Source of the DNA: Melitaea cinxia
Lineage: Eukaryota > Arthropoda > Insecta > Lepidoptera > Nymphalidae
Direction: 5' to 3'
Assembly: GCF_905220565.1 (NCBI RefSeq)
Contig: NC_059395.1
Coordinates: forward strand, 13,867,289-13,931,288
DNA length: 64,000 nt
Positions 33,561 to 45,700 of this stretch are shown piece after piece. Position numbers and translations under genes: made by a program. The notes below the pieces were generated by a model that saw only the letters and a list, made by a program, of their open reading frames with translations, did not search any database and was not told where the DNA came from. The first letter of the stretch is position 1, and the number at the start of each line of letters is the position of its first letter.

Positions 33561-35114
33561 ATCTGGCCATTTGGGACGGAAGGCGTGAAAATGTTTGTCT
33601 TTTGTTTCCATTAAGGGTAGCGATAATACTAATTTAAATTGTTTCTCGTTGATCAATTAACACGCAATCGGGTGGTATCGAATACTTTAATAAAGGTTCG
33701 TGTTACGTAGTTAACTAATTATAAATGTTGAAGTTTAAACCCCATTTGCGCTCATTCTACTTCTTACAAATGTTACAAAAACTTATTTGCATCTTATGTA
33801 AGGATAAAGGCTGTAAAGGGATGCCGTAGTTTATTACTTTGGGCTTGTTATGAGCGAATATTCAAAGGAGTTCATGTTTGGAATTCAATCAGCGTATTTG
33901 TTTGTTTTGTGTGATTCGTATCGAAGATTTTTAGATTCTTTTGGTAATAAGTTTAGGTATATATTATTCTGAGTGTTTTTATTTTTACTTTGTGTACAAA
34001 TATGTTACTTGAATGAATCTTATGTTGTATCGGATTTTATTTTTGTTATCTTTATATTATAAGATTGTCTTAGGTTATCTATAGTTATAATAAGAAATAA
34101 ACTAGTGCCCTTTGCCGAAATTTCACCTCTTCGGGAGTTAAGTGAGTGTTAAAAATTTGAACGAAACTTCCGTATTTTTTAAGCTAGAAGTATGAGAAGA
34201 GATAAATAATTTTTTCAGACGACTCTATTAATAAGAACTATAGAGGAGAAGAAAGAAAACAATTTAATTAGGAGAATGAACTTTGACAACTAAAATTTGA
34301 TTTTTTCCTCATTGTTCAAGTTAGAAGACCGAAAATTTATTTCTTCCATGCTTCCGATCAAAGTTATGAAAAAGAGGCATTATAATTGTGTTGTGTGTAA
34401 ATGACGAAGTTATCCCCGAACATACATAAAAAAATATGTATACGGTTGAATTGAGTAACCTTCTATAAAGGCGTAATATTTTTATGACATTAATTATTTT
34501 GAGTCTATGTAAGGTTTACATTTGCACGAGCTTACACGTGTACCACATGCAGTTTTGAACAAAGAATAAGTTAGGACTGACTAAACATTTGTTTTACTAT
34601 AACACATGTACTTATAGTGGCGTTCGCTTTGAGTTAGAATATATTAGCCGTAATCTACAACCATTGGCGGACATACTATACATGAATACCATCCCTGTAC
34701 TTTAGATTGCGTGAGTTGCATGTGCATAGCGGAGCATCGTTAATTTGTGGCACAACGTTGCTCAAATGTGGACTATTCTAGAAATACAACCAAAGTTATG
34801 TTTAAAACCGATCGAGACGAGGACTCGAGACTTAAGAATAAAGACAAAACTCCCTCGAAATTATGTCTAATGCAGGAGTTCCTTAAGTGTTCGATTTTGA
34901 AGTGGTCAAAGAAGTGGCGTTTACTTGATCTTAAAAGCGTCTGTTAGTTGAAAGCTTTATCAAGTTTAGACCGGCAACCTAAACAATTATCTTGGTGTGT
35001 ATCGTGGGTAGCTTAAGGTTTGGTTGTTTTAAAAATGGTCTTTATTATTATTAATTATAGATTCTTGCTTAAAACTTTTTGAAAAAAACTGTTAAATGTA
35101 AATTTATAAAAATA
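33561..35114. other. AT-rich noncoding DNA
   Basis: A 66-codon plus frame at 34747-34947 lacks any motif and starts with GTG. A fold-back MITE end fragment may be present at 34420-34470 (acggttgaattgagtaacct). Otherwise empty. Confidence 0.35.
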
Positions 35115-35250
35115 CTAGCTGACCCTGTTTTGTCATATATGTTATTAACCCTCTTAATCGCCCTTATAACTTAGGGTATGAAAAATAAATTTTGGCTGAT
35201 TCCCAGACCTACCCGATATGCACACAAAATTTCATAAAAAAATATTGTAA
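35115..35250 (-). mobile_element. Family 2 Helitron, truncated
   Basis: The minus-strand 3' end is CAGCTAG at 35115 before T (plus strand: aatactagctgaccctg). Interior agacctacccgatatgcaca matches 8456-8646. It stops near 35250 where the hAT end begins. Confidence 0.6.
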
Positions 35251-35262
35251 CTAGTGATATGC

Positions 35263-35700
35263 CGGATCGTCAAAAATTTATATCCACCGGATACGGATCT
35301 TTATTTACTGACTCAATCGGTGTTGGTGCGTGAACTTGAAACGATAGTTGACATGAATAACATTTAACGAATTGTTACATCATCCGCTGCCAATACAAAT
35401 GTCTATGAATTCTCTTATTACTTATATTATCATATAAATAAAATTTAACAAAGTAATTTATTTTTCAGCTTGCCACATGTATTTTTTTTTGCTTTTCACA
35501 GATTTTACCATTTTCTGTGCTTTTTCACTATTTAATGTATAATTCAAATCATTTACCTTTAAGTTGATGAAATTATAACCTCTGCTTTTGTTAAATCCAT
35601 AGATTGTTCAGTAGACTAAACACTCTTTCACAATAAGCATTGCTAACTGGAATAGACAGCCCTAGACACAATTTTTTTTAAATTTCTTACATAGTAATAA
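35263..35700 (-). pseudogene. hAT transposase C-terminal remnant with element end
   Basis: On the minus strand from about 35680 the frame reads LGLSIPVSNAYCERVFSLLN, the hAT C-terminal dimerisation motif (IP.SNA..ERVFS). A one-base frame change follows, then NKSRGYNFINLKVNDLNYTL and on to about 35464. Downstream on that strand, 35352-35263 matches the right end of the hAT-like element at 29139-29290, including ATCCG-type subterminal repeats and tttttgacgatccgg. This is the 3' end of a dead autonomous relative of that element. Confidence 0.65.
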
Positions 35701-35774
35701 AATAGACCCATTTTTTGTCATTGGACATTTTCATTTTTCCTTCTGGAAGGTGATTTTCAAAAAAATTTGTTGTG

Positions 35775-36127
35775 CCGAATGCTAGGAATTTTTACGGAGC
35801 TAGAATGTTAAACACTATTATACCTGCATTTGCTAATGAACTTCCCGAAGACCTACAACAGTTATACCTGGACAAACGAAAATATAGAAGATCACTAAAA
35901 GAACATTTACTAAAATCTTTAAGCGTTTAATAGTTACAAAATTTTGGTAATTACCTTAGTTTAAATTTAATGGCTATAACATGGTACGGTACGATAAAGA
36001 TATCATATGATAATATGATATGCGACGCGGCGGCTTGTCCGGATAAGCTCTTGTGAGTTTTCGTGGCAGGCTTATGTATAAGTTTTAACTATATGTTTTT
36101 TGTATTTTGAACAAATAAAAAAAAAAT
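35775..36127 (+). pseudogene. Non-LTR retrotransposon 3' end (RT C-terminus and poly(A))
   Basis: The plus frame 35775-35930 (51 codons, TAA) reads PNARNFYGARMLNTIIPAFA then NELPEDLQ and KYRRSLKEHLLKSL, the pattern seen at the C-terminus of L2/CR1-like reverse transcriptases. About 190 bp of 3' UTR follow, ending aacaaataaaaaaaaaaa at 36127. The copy is 5'-truncated just before 35775, where the hAT remnant lies on the other strand. Confidence 0.68.
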
Positions 36128-36193
36128 ATTAAATTAAACGTTTCTTTTAAAGAACAATGAAAATTATGCAATTCAAGATTATTAATATAGCAG

Positions 36194-36655
36194 TCTCCGT
36201 ATCAAGCAATGTTTGGAACGGAACCTAAAGTGGGGCTAACAACATCTAATCTACCTTTGGAAATTATAAGCGGATTACATAATGAAGAAGACTTGAAAGT
36301 TGCAATCCCAGAAATGAATCAAAACTTTGATGATAATGAAGAGAACCAAGACAAACAAGATAAAATTGAAACAAAAAAAAAAAACAGGTAAAGAACAAGG
36401 AGAAATCAAAGAAAAAGGATAAAACAAAGAACAAGAAGAAATATTTGAACACAACAGAAACGAATCAATGATATTGGACGCAAGAGAAAAAGCTAATTTG
36501 AATTTAGTAAAACAAGCAAAGAGAACGAAACTAGCAAGCGATCAATCTCATCCACCACTGAAAGTTGGAGACAATGTGACCATACCAATCCCAGATGTAG
36601 ACAAAGGAAAGGCCGACCTTCGTAATTTAATTGGGTTGATTGATTTCACATTTAA
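36194..36655 (+). pseudogene. Ginger/KRBA2-type integrase C-terminal fragment
   Basis: Plus-strand reading SPYQAMFGTEPKVGLTTSNL, an acidic and Lys-rich stretch, then EQEEIFEHNRNESMILDARE and on to PPLKVGDNVTIPIPDVDKGK, ADLRNLIG. VGD.V.IPIPDVD.GK.DL.N.IG is, as I recall it, the conserved C-terminal part of KRBA2/SCAN-like integrases of Ginger transposons. The two halves are in different frames: the Lys-rich run around 36376-36440 contains a frameshift. Residues upstream of SPYQ (the catalytic core) are absent. Confidence 0.6.
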
Positions 36656-36659
36656 TAAA

Positions 36660-36900
36660 TATCTTTTTTTTTTCACATCTAACGAGTTAATAGTGCTTTT
36701 GATTGACGCTTTTTTGCAGTTAAAACTACTTTTGACGGAGAGCGTCAGTCAAAAGTATTTTTAACTGCAAATTTGCAGTCAAAAGTACTAATAACCAATG
36801 ATTTTCAGTCAAAACCTCTTTTGACCAACTTGTCCAGTCAAAAGTACTTTTGACTAATTTCGCTAGTTAACAGTACTTTTGACTGGTTAAGAGTTGTGAC
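36660..36900. repeat. Cluster of AGTCAAAAGTAC motifs in both orientations
   Basis: About eight copies of agtcaaaagta or its complement occur within 240 bp. They include a perfect 20-bp palindrome, AGTCAAAAGTACTTTTGACT (36836-36855), and an inverted pair of 23-bp arms with one mismatch (ttgcagttaaaactactttt... near 36715, matched to 36774). The cluster starts directly after the Ginger fragment. Confidence 0.8.
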
Positions 36901-37596
36901 TGCAACATATACATTTCATGCAGGGTAATAGGCCGGTAATGTTATATTTTGAGAGAATATCGACATTATTACCATCTCTTTTTAATATAATCTAATGCAG
37001 TCGGCTTAATTATGGGCTTCATTTTATTTTATATTTTAATTTAGAAGGTATGCTTCCATCAAAACTCGTTTTCAGATTGAACACATTCTTACTATTACAT
37101 ATTGTTTCTTGGTTAAACTGAAATACTTAGTTACAATTAGAATTTATTATTATGTGACTCAACCAGGGTTGTGTGAGGTAAAGCGGCTTTTGAGTTAACG
37201 TGTAAAGAATCTTTGTAATAAATGTAATAAATATTTGTGACAGTATATTAAAATATTTAATAAATAAACTATAAATGTGAAAATCTGGGAGAAGAGATTA
37301 ATGGCCGTTACTCTTTTCTGCTACAATTATTAAATTACTTATAATAAAAATAATACTTCCAATGCAGGTAGTTGAAAACCAGGATTAAAATATAAGCTAC
37401 CCACTTTTATCCCAAAATTTTCACAGTGTCGGGATATACGTAAATAAAATAGCGAGGCATAGCTTGTCAATAATAAATAATCTTTTGTATTTCCTTTGCT
37501 AGAAATTCTATCGGCATCTAGGCGATACCCTTTGTAAGTCGATTAAAGAGCTCATTATGCTATGCGTCTAATTCTTTAGTCATGTCCTTTTCATGC
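36901..37596. other. AT-rich noncoding DNA
   Basis: No feature recognised. Confidence 0.4.
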
Positions 37597-37735
37597 TAGA
37601 GGTTGTCTGGAAGAGATCGCTCTTTTAGCGATAAGACCGCCTTTTGTACATGTCTATATTTTCTTTTACGGTGTAAAATTTTTCTCTGATAGTGTACAAT
37701 AAAGAGTATTTGTATTGTATTGTATTGTATTGTAT
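37597..37735 (+). repeat. LINE/SINE 3' tail U, copy 3, with (TATTG)n tail
   Basis: Contains ggttgtctggaagagatcgc, cttttagcgataagaccg and gtacaataaagagtatt, ending in a pentanucleotide (TATTG)n run at 37706-37735. The tail unit differs from the (ATT)n of the other two copies. Confidence 0.65.
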
Positions 37736-37939
37736 GCTACTAATAAAGATTTTTCGTTATGGTGAATAACTGTTTCCAGGTATCTTTACTGTCGGTATTT
37801 ATAGATTTTTGAATATTAAGTCCAAAACAGCACTTACTTATTGTCGTTATATCAGTATATATATAAGTATTGAAGATATGGTGAATATAAATTCGATGTA
37901 TTTTAAAAAGACATAATTGGAGAAAAAGGAGTATCTCAT

Positions 37940-38045
37940 CCGCCAATCTGCACTGGAGCAGCGTTGTGGATTAAGCTCTGATCCTTCTCCTACATGAGGA
38001 AAGAGGCCTATGTAGTAGTGGAATATTACAGGCTGAAGCAGTAGA
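37940..38045 (+). repeat. Dispersed repeat T 3' end, copy 2
   Basis: The sequence ctggagcagcgttgtggatt, aagctctgatccttctccta and gtggaatattacaggctgaa matches the end of the repeat at 55195-55290. Likely the 3' terminus of a non-LTR element. Confidence 0.55.
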
Positions 38046-38289
38046 AGAGTATCTCATATGTGGTTTCAACATCATATCAATTTCACTAAATTGGACGACT
38101 GATTTAGTGTGTTGAGGACAAAAGCTCCAGTAACGCATTACACACGATTTCGACTCAAATGCTCATTTCGCTGGGTTTTCCCTTTTGTGGGGTTTCCCAT
38201 AATGCCCCAAAGGACACGTTTAGCCGTCGATTCCGTTATTTTTCAAAAGCAATAAACATTGATCTCTATTTTTGCTTTTACTTATATAG

Positions 38290-38376
38290 GACTTAAAATA
38301 GGCCATGGAGTATCACTTGTGACTATAGTACCTGAAACATTGCTGAAATATCGGAGGTTTAAACACGACAATGGCA
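38290..38376 (+). CDS. Isolated exon-like segment
   Basis: An 87-nt segment lies between a pyrimidine-rich acceptor (tttttgcttttacttatatag) and a GTAAGT donor. The one open frame gives 28 codons (LKIGHGVSLV... to RFKHDNG) with partial codons at both ends (2 nt and 1 nt). No matching neighbour exon was found. It could be an exon of a gene with long introns or a chance match. Confidence 0.2.
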
Positions 38377-40134
38377 GTAAGTCCCTTATAAGTAAAAGCG
38401 TTGAAATATGAGAGTGAACGTGAAGGCTTAAAAAATTTCCATTTTGTAAAGGAAATCGTACGTCAACATACTACAATAAGCTGCGTGGCGGATCGAAACT
38501 CCTATGTCGACTCCTGGCCTTTGCTCAGCAGTTGAATATTTATAGACTGGTTAAGTTCAGTTTAGTCATCAACGCTTTCCCAACTTCTTAAAAAAATCTG
38601 CATTCTTTTTAAGAGAATAAGGGCGTATTTAAACCTTTTTTTACTGAATTAACATAAATTTAATGTTTTTTGGATTGAGATAATTCTTTTATTATTTATT
38701 AGATTATACATACTCGTACTCGTATAAATTGGAAGATGAAAGTCTAGCGTACGAGAAAACATGAGTGTAATTAATTATTCGCTATCAGGATTCACCTCAT
38801 TAATTAAAGAAGGTAATGCTATGTAATATAATTTGTAATATTAAGGGTTTCTTACACCGTTTATACTGATATATTAGATATTAGATATTCATACATTACT
38901 TTTGATTTAGCCTAAACGGTAAGTGTAAAGTAGGTACCGACAATTTTTTGTCAATTTCACGCATGAAATCACACCTAGTATTAACTGATAATGACTCTGT
39001 GAAAGTATAATTTTCAGTTATCAAATTTCTTTGATATGCCTTATAAATTACTTTTAGTGATGACCATTTATTGTAATTTTGTAAAATAGTGCATTTCTAC
39101 AATGTGTGTAATAGAGTATTGAATGAATAAAAATGTTATAAACATTTGTATAAAATTTACTTTTAAGAATAAATATTACGTATTTTATCTTACGTGTGTA
39201 ATGTATTATTGTGTTTCTGCTGTAGTCCTTGAGACTATCCTTCGGACATGAGCTATAGCATGTCAATTGCCCACAAATGCTCCCTAAGGAACTTGCATCA
39301 ATCCATTAGATCTCTCGAAATTATCATGACTAATTCCAGTGGGCTCGAAAAGATTTCGACGTCTATGGTTTGCTAAATGAACATCTGCATTTTTGAAGCA
39401 AAGCTGTGTTTCTAGTAAGATACCCATTTATCTAGTGATATATTTTTTTTCATTAATTCAAAGCGTTCCAACATTTTTTTAAAACCCCTGTTGTATAACC
39501 AGTAATCTGACTCTTTTTTGACATAATTAGCAGTTTGGCACGGATTTATCTCAACATTGATTGTTTTTTTTTTTTTAAATTAGAACCAATGCTGCCTTTG
39601 AGTCAACATATTCGGTTTCTTAAAAATATTGTCATTAGGGCGCTTTGTTATCTAGTTTTCTGTTGTTAAAGCATATGTGCTATTATATCGTATAGATTAG
39701 GTCTAGAAATTTTCCAATGATAAATTCACAAGTTTTTAAAACATTTTTATATTGTTTAAACACCGAGTAAAATAAAAAATATAGATAATTAATAATGTGA
39801 ATAATAATGGGATTTTTTTGTCAAACTAATAAACTAATCTGTAAAGGAACTGGCCAGTAGTTATTATTACATTTTCATTCATAAATGCTATTTAAAGGTC
39901 TTTAAATCAATTTATTGAAATCTAGTCTTTTAAGCTTAAAAAAATGTCAATTTAGTTGACAGTTTATGTAATTTTTTAAATTGGTGCTGTAAAAATTGTC
40001 TAGAAAGTCTCCTAAGGTCACATGCGATCATACTGAGCCATTCAGTGTCAAACGTCGCGAAAATCTGTTTATTTGAGATATTAACTTTTTGCCACAAATT
40101 ATATTTTTATTTATTCACTATATATTTTATATTA
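38377..40134. other. AT-rich noncoding DNA
   Basis: At 38505-38555 (ctttgctcagcagttgaata) is a worn LINE 3' end. No gene is seen. Confidence 0.35.
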
Positions 40135-40205
40135 GAGCTCCGTTTGCCTTGCCTGATCACAGTTTTCGTAATGCTATCATTACGCATTCACCAGCTCCCC
40201 AAGTA
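40135..40205 (-). repeat. Dispersed repeat S, copy 2 (inverted)
   Basis: Plus-strand text ccttgcctgatcacagtttt and cgtaatgctatcattacgca is the reverse complement of the core of the copies at 20522 and 49234. Confidence 0.5.
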
Positions 40206-40245
40206 AAGCGTGTGTAAAGAAGTTTTATTTCAATAAACGTATACA

Positions 40246-41804
40246 ATATATAATAACTTTTTTATATAATTTCTTAGTCTTAACTCTGTAGAGTTTTCAG
40301 CCAGCTTTTAGTAAAAATTATTTTTGATATGCCCTCGTTATGCCATGTTCATATATATGTTTATTTAAACGAACTGATCAAGGAATTTACAAAGCCAACT
40401 TATACAACATATTTACTATGAAAAGCATATGTATTGATAAAGGTAAAGAAATACATTACTAGTTCTGAAACTACAATGTCAAAGAGTGCACTTAGCTTTT
40501 CGAGTTTTATTTAATAAAAAATAGAACAATGCAAAATACATCTGAGTAACTTAACTCTCAACAAAGCATCGGCTGAAAAGACAAAACGTGATGTGAAGCT
40601 GCTACAGTTTTGATAATGGATCCGCTATCTCAAGCCTTTCAGAGCCTGTCTGCTTAAATTAAATTTCAGATTGCAATTTAAGCGGCATTGCACCTGCTTT
40701 GAATATTAATTGTGTTTTGTTTCTCGATTCTTTAAAATTTGTTTAAAATTACGCTTTAATTATTATTTACATCAGGTGGGTCCAATAGAGACGGTTATGG
40801 ATACGTAAGTATATATGTATGTCCGCGATTTAGTAAAAAGTCACTGAACTGTTTGAGATGGAGTTTTTATTTCTATGGGATGGTTTATTTTCTAAGCAGT
40901 ACTTAAATATATATTAAAGCTGTTTCCAGACTGAGAAATTTTTTTTACGCAATAAATCAGTTGAAATAAATATTTGTCCATATTTGATGAATAATAATAC
41001 TTTTGATGCGATAAGCAGAAGAACAGAAGAAGAAGATAAGATGGAAGACTGTCGAAAATAAGAATTATGTAAGTAATCCGCTATAAAAATGATCCGTCAA
41101 TTTTATTGCTATAAAATAATTAAGTGAATATTTTTTGGCTTCGTAATTCAAAAGGATTTTATTAATTATATTTTAAGGAACACATATTAAAGGATATTTT
41201 AAGGAATTTACTTAAGTAAGTGTATAAATTATTTATTATTAGAGATTTGAACATTATTGTTTTCTAGTAAAAACTTCTTTTACTAAGAAAATGTCTTTGT
41301 CTCGTAGTTACAGGCTTCTGTACTCAGTGCAGTATACTATACTGAGTACTATGTCCTTATGCCGTGTAAACTGTTAACCATCGTAACAAGACTGCATTGA
41401 TCCCCCTGATCAAATTTCAATCACATTATAGAGATTTATGTTAATTTAATTCTGGGCTTACGGGCAATTAGTCGGATTATTCTAATCCCATTGATGTTAT
41501 AAATTATTCAGACCTGTATTTCCTTTACTTTTTATTTGCGAATTCGCAAAAACTTAATGAATGTGAAAGGATTGAGGATGTAAGTGTTTACGTTACTCTT
41601 TTATTACTTTAATTAAACGATTATTTCATTAAGTTATTCTTATTTTTGAGTTTAAACGTTATTAGGAATAGGAAAGCAGAAATAATTATGTTTTACATAA
41701 TTATATTTTACTAATGTTATACGAGTATATTATGTTTAGTGTGGAATTTAACAAAAAAAGTATTGTTCAGTTCGCAGTTAAAAAACAAAAAAAAAAAAAC
41801 TGAA
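40246..41804. other. AT-rich noncoding DNA
   Basis: A direct or palindromic echo, gtactcagtgcagtatactatactgagtact (41320-41350), forms an imperfect inverted repeat. Nothing else recognised. Confidence 0.35.
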
Positions 41805-41990
41805 ATAAAAGTAGCCTAAGTTACTCCTTATTACATCAGCTATCTGCCAGTGAAAGATCTGTCAAAATCGGTCCCGCCGTTTCAGACATTAGCCGGAACA
41901 AATAGACAGACAGACAAACAAAAACTATAAAAAATATTATTTTGATATATGTACCGTGTATACATACATATGAATTTAGTAAAAAGCATA
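41805..41990 (-). mobile_element. Family 1 Helitron fragment (inverted)
   Basis: The reverse complement matches 4560-4775: taagttactccttattacat, agctatctgccagtgaaaga, atatgtaccgtgtatac. The termini are not intact. Confidence 0.55.
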
Positions 41991-42657
41991 TTTCACAGGG
42001 CTAATAATTAGTCTTCTGTTTTTTTTTCAAACATTTTTGTTTTTTCTTTTTTTAACGACGAGACATAGTACGCATACGTAATCATTGGTGATGATTACAT
42101 TGAATATATTAACATGTTTTTCTTGCTGGTACGAGTAATCGTCTTATAAAGCTATAATTCGCATGTACGATTCATACACATGGTGGGTAATGGGACTTGT
42201 ACATATGTTTCTAGTCTGGGTGTATATCCTTGTGGTTCATGTGGCGTGATCTAACCCTTCTCTATATGTAAAGTATTTGTCCTACCGTGGGACTTTAATA
42301 TAGCGATTCATATCTGTTTGGTTCCTTAAACATTCTGATTCTGTTAAAATCTTTCACTAAAAATATTGTTCTTTTGACTATATAGTTCGGAAAATAATTA
42401 GGGCCATCTACTCCTTCGTTGCCCCGGGCTATTCAGACCAACAAATTTGACCCTTTTGTAAAATATTAATATACCTTTTATATGATAACTTTATTGTTTA
42501 TAAGATTTCAAAACATGGTTATTTTTCTTACTAAAATTATTTAAAAACATACTCGAGATTATCTACGAATGTCTTGTTCACGAGACTCAAATATCGAGCT
42601 CCGCAAAATGGAAATCAAAACATGGTAAATATCCGGTTTTTAAATAATTTTAGTAAC

Positions 42658-42663
42658 TTTATT
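42658..42663 (-). promoter_or_regulatory. Poly(A) signal of the P450 gene
   Basis: AATAAA on the minus strand, about 42 nt after the P450 stop codon at 42705. A canonical signal at that distance suggests a very short 3' UTR. No other AATAAA lies closer to the stop. Confidence 0.6.
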
Positions 42664-42704
42664 GTTACATATTATTATAATAAATTGTTTGGTATTTTAT
42701 GTTG

Positions 42705-45700
42705 TTATCTTGGTACGAATTTTACACTTAATCCATCTTTGGGTGACATTATCACTGCGTGAGGATCGGTTTTAACATTATATGGTACAGCAGGCTCAAC
42801 TTTATACTTGAGCAGCAGCTGCGCCAGAGAAGCTCTTATTTGCATCATCCCATATCTTTTACCTGAAATTTGTATAATTTGTTGAATTTATTTTAAAGAA
42901 AATTGGTATCGATAAGGAGGTTTTTTATTTTTTTACTTTATTATAATGATTATCCAAAAATTTTAAATTTCAATCAGAGCAACCATTTACTTATGTTTTA
43001 TCTATAATTGGAACGAAGTTCTTTTTACACACTTTCGTTTAAAAAAAATGTTGATAAGGTTCATATTTAAAGATTAGATTAGGATATTGGGATAAAATCA
43101 AAAGCTATTCGATCAAGTTACCGATACAAAATCGTGGTCCTTCTCCGAATGGGAGGAAAGTGAAGTCAGTATTGATGCTATCGGATTTATTAAGGAACCG
43201 TTCCGGGAGCCACTTCTCAGGTTCCGGATAGTGTTTTTCGTTATAGTGAATAGCCAGCACATTTATAAATACAGGTGTCCCTTTTTTAATAGTAAAATTG
43301 TCATCTAGTTTGTAATCGTTTAAACATAATCGGTCCAAGTACGCCACTGAAGCATATTTTCTTAGAGTCTCTGAAAATCGTAAAAGTTTTATTACGTATT
43401 TAAATATTTTTAAAATTTAAAATTTAAATAATTTTTTTATTGATAGTCACGAAGATTTTTTAAATATTTTAGTTTTATTTATGTGTAAAAAGTAAGTAAC
43501 ATCTACTACTATAAATGTAATCTTGCAAAAAGAATCCTGAATGGCGTTGTGGTCATAGTAATTGGCCCTAGAACAGAATTGCGGTTTCTATCACCACATA
43601 TGTCAAAAACATTGCATTATATAGAAGCTTACCATTTCTACTTGTATTTGTTTTATGTTCAGATACATAATACTACACTAATGAGTAATAATACACTAAT
43701 GAGTATACGTATGTGTGTACCTACATCCTAGATGAGTACGAAATTTTTAAGTACTACCGTAACATAATATACTATACCATAAATACAGGCTGTCAGATAT
43801 TTCAATTCTAATAAATCATCGTACTCCAAAACGTCCTTTTCCTTAAGCTTTACTGCCTCGCTGATTTCATTATAAAGTTTTTGCTGAAAGCCGTAAGAAT
43901 AATCTGTCACTGTAGAAGCTTTTCATTTTATGGATATTATTACGGTAATTTTTGTACCAAAACACTAATGTATATATGCTATCTTAAGGTGACTATATAA
44001 AAATTTATGTAGTGAAAGAATGTACGATAGAAATTCGGTTACAATTATTAGTTATATATATTAATTAATAATATTAATTACTAATATGAGATATATATAA
44101 ATTCTGTTAGAATTCCTAGTAGTATTGTTATGTGAGTAGAGATACTTGCTTTATCAGTGCTTTCATTGAAAATTTTCTTAAGAAAATATTTTGTAATGTT
44201 ATATTTACGAGTTCTTAGAGAGCGAAAGAAAAAAGAAAAAAAAAAAGAGTTAGAGACAAAAGGAGTTTAAAAATAATCAGGATACCTGAACTTCAGGATG
44301 GTAAGATAACTCGTGTAAGATATATGAGAGTGTCGTGGATGACGTTTCGACGGATCCCAAAATGAACACCGCTGCTTGAGCCAGTATGATGTCATCAACC
44401 AATGCTATGGATGTAAAGTACGTCTTGTATTGTGTATTTTTTTTTTATCCAGTAATAAATATGTCTTATCATGGAAAAAATATAATTATTAATTACGTTT
44501 AAGAGCCATTTCACAATTTTACGCTCTGCAAGTTTAGCTAAATTTGGTCGCATCGCGCGAGTCGTACGAGCCGCGCGATCTTTGTGCTAGTAAGTATAGT
44601 GTGACAACCAAAAGACTATCTTGATCATTTTCTGATGTATAATAAAAATTATAACTATGGTATAAAATGTTTTTTACATAATTAATTTGTTAGAAATTTC
44701 AAGTATGTTATATAACAACAGTCAATAAATTTAAAATAAAAATAAAAAATCAATTTTATGAAACAATTTTTTTTAAATTGATTTAGTTTTTTCAGTTTAC
44801 AAATGAATCTAATATTTACGATATGAATAAAATAGCATTTTATGACATCGACACCGACAAACATATTAATTAACAAATAACAAGACAAACAGATTGAAAT
44901 GCCTATTTGTATTGATAATGTGAGAAAAGAAAATTAAATTATACATTTGTTTACAGAAATTATCATTATATTATTTTACAGTCATTGTCGTAATATGTTT
45001 ATTTTATTTATATTTTATTATAAAAGTATCAAATGCGGTTTAGCGAAAGAGACGGCTCCGCAGAATTTGGCGTGGGCCTTACCTCTAAGAGCGCTAGCGC
45101 TCGACTGATTTACTGGGCTTGATGCGTGGTAATATACTATCTTTTTATTATTTAATATAAAATGTATTAAAAATGATTACATCTTTTAATTTTTTTTTTT
45201 TGTATTCCTTAATGATGTAAGTTTACTTTGATGAAGATAGTTCGTTAAAATTTCTTTGTTTTCTAAGAAAAATATCGCTTTTAAAATTGTGCTTATTTTG
45301 AAAATATTCGTAACTTTAATTTTTTTTTATCGTTTAATAGAGATACAAATTGAATAAAAATCTGCGATAGTGCGCAACAAAATTATATTCCACATATTAC
45401 GTATTTTTTAAAAATGGTTTCAACGTAGAGGTTATTGAAAAGTAGGAATTCAAAGTATACATTGCGACCGTTTACCCAGGGAGGAGGCTGATGAAAAGGT
45501 TAATAATTTTATACACATAATATAAATCAAAATTCTGATCTGACTATGGACTACAACAAAGGTTGCTCTATTATATTTCAAGAATATAAATTACATTATT
45601 GCATCCAACACTGAGATTAACGACGTCAAAATATTACAATTTCGCGGATTGTTACCGATTTTTGTGAAATGGCTCTTAAAGACTTCTTACACACAAAAAA

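Noticed and set aside
34747..34947. 66-codon plus-strand frame
   Set aside because: Starts with GTG, has no motif and no splice context.
43549..43731. 60-codon plus-strand frame
   Set aside because: Lies in P450 intron 6 on the opposite strand, with no motif.
44682..44888. 68-codon minus-strand frame in P450 intron 4
   Set aside because: AT-rich chance frame inside the TTAA-flanked element, without transposase motifs.
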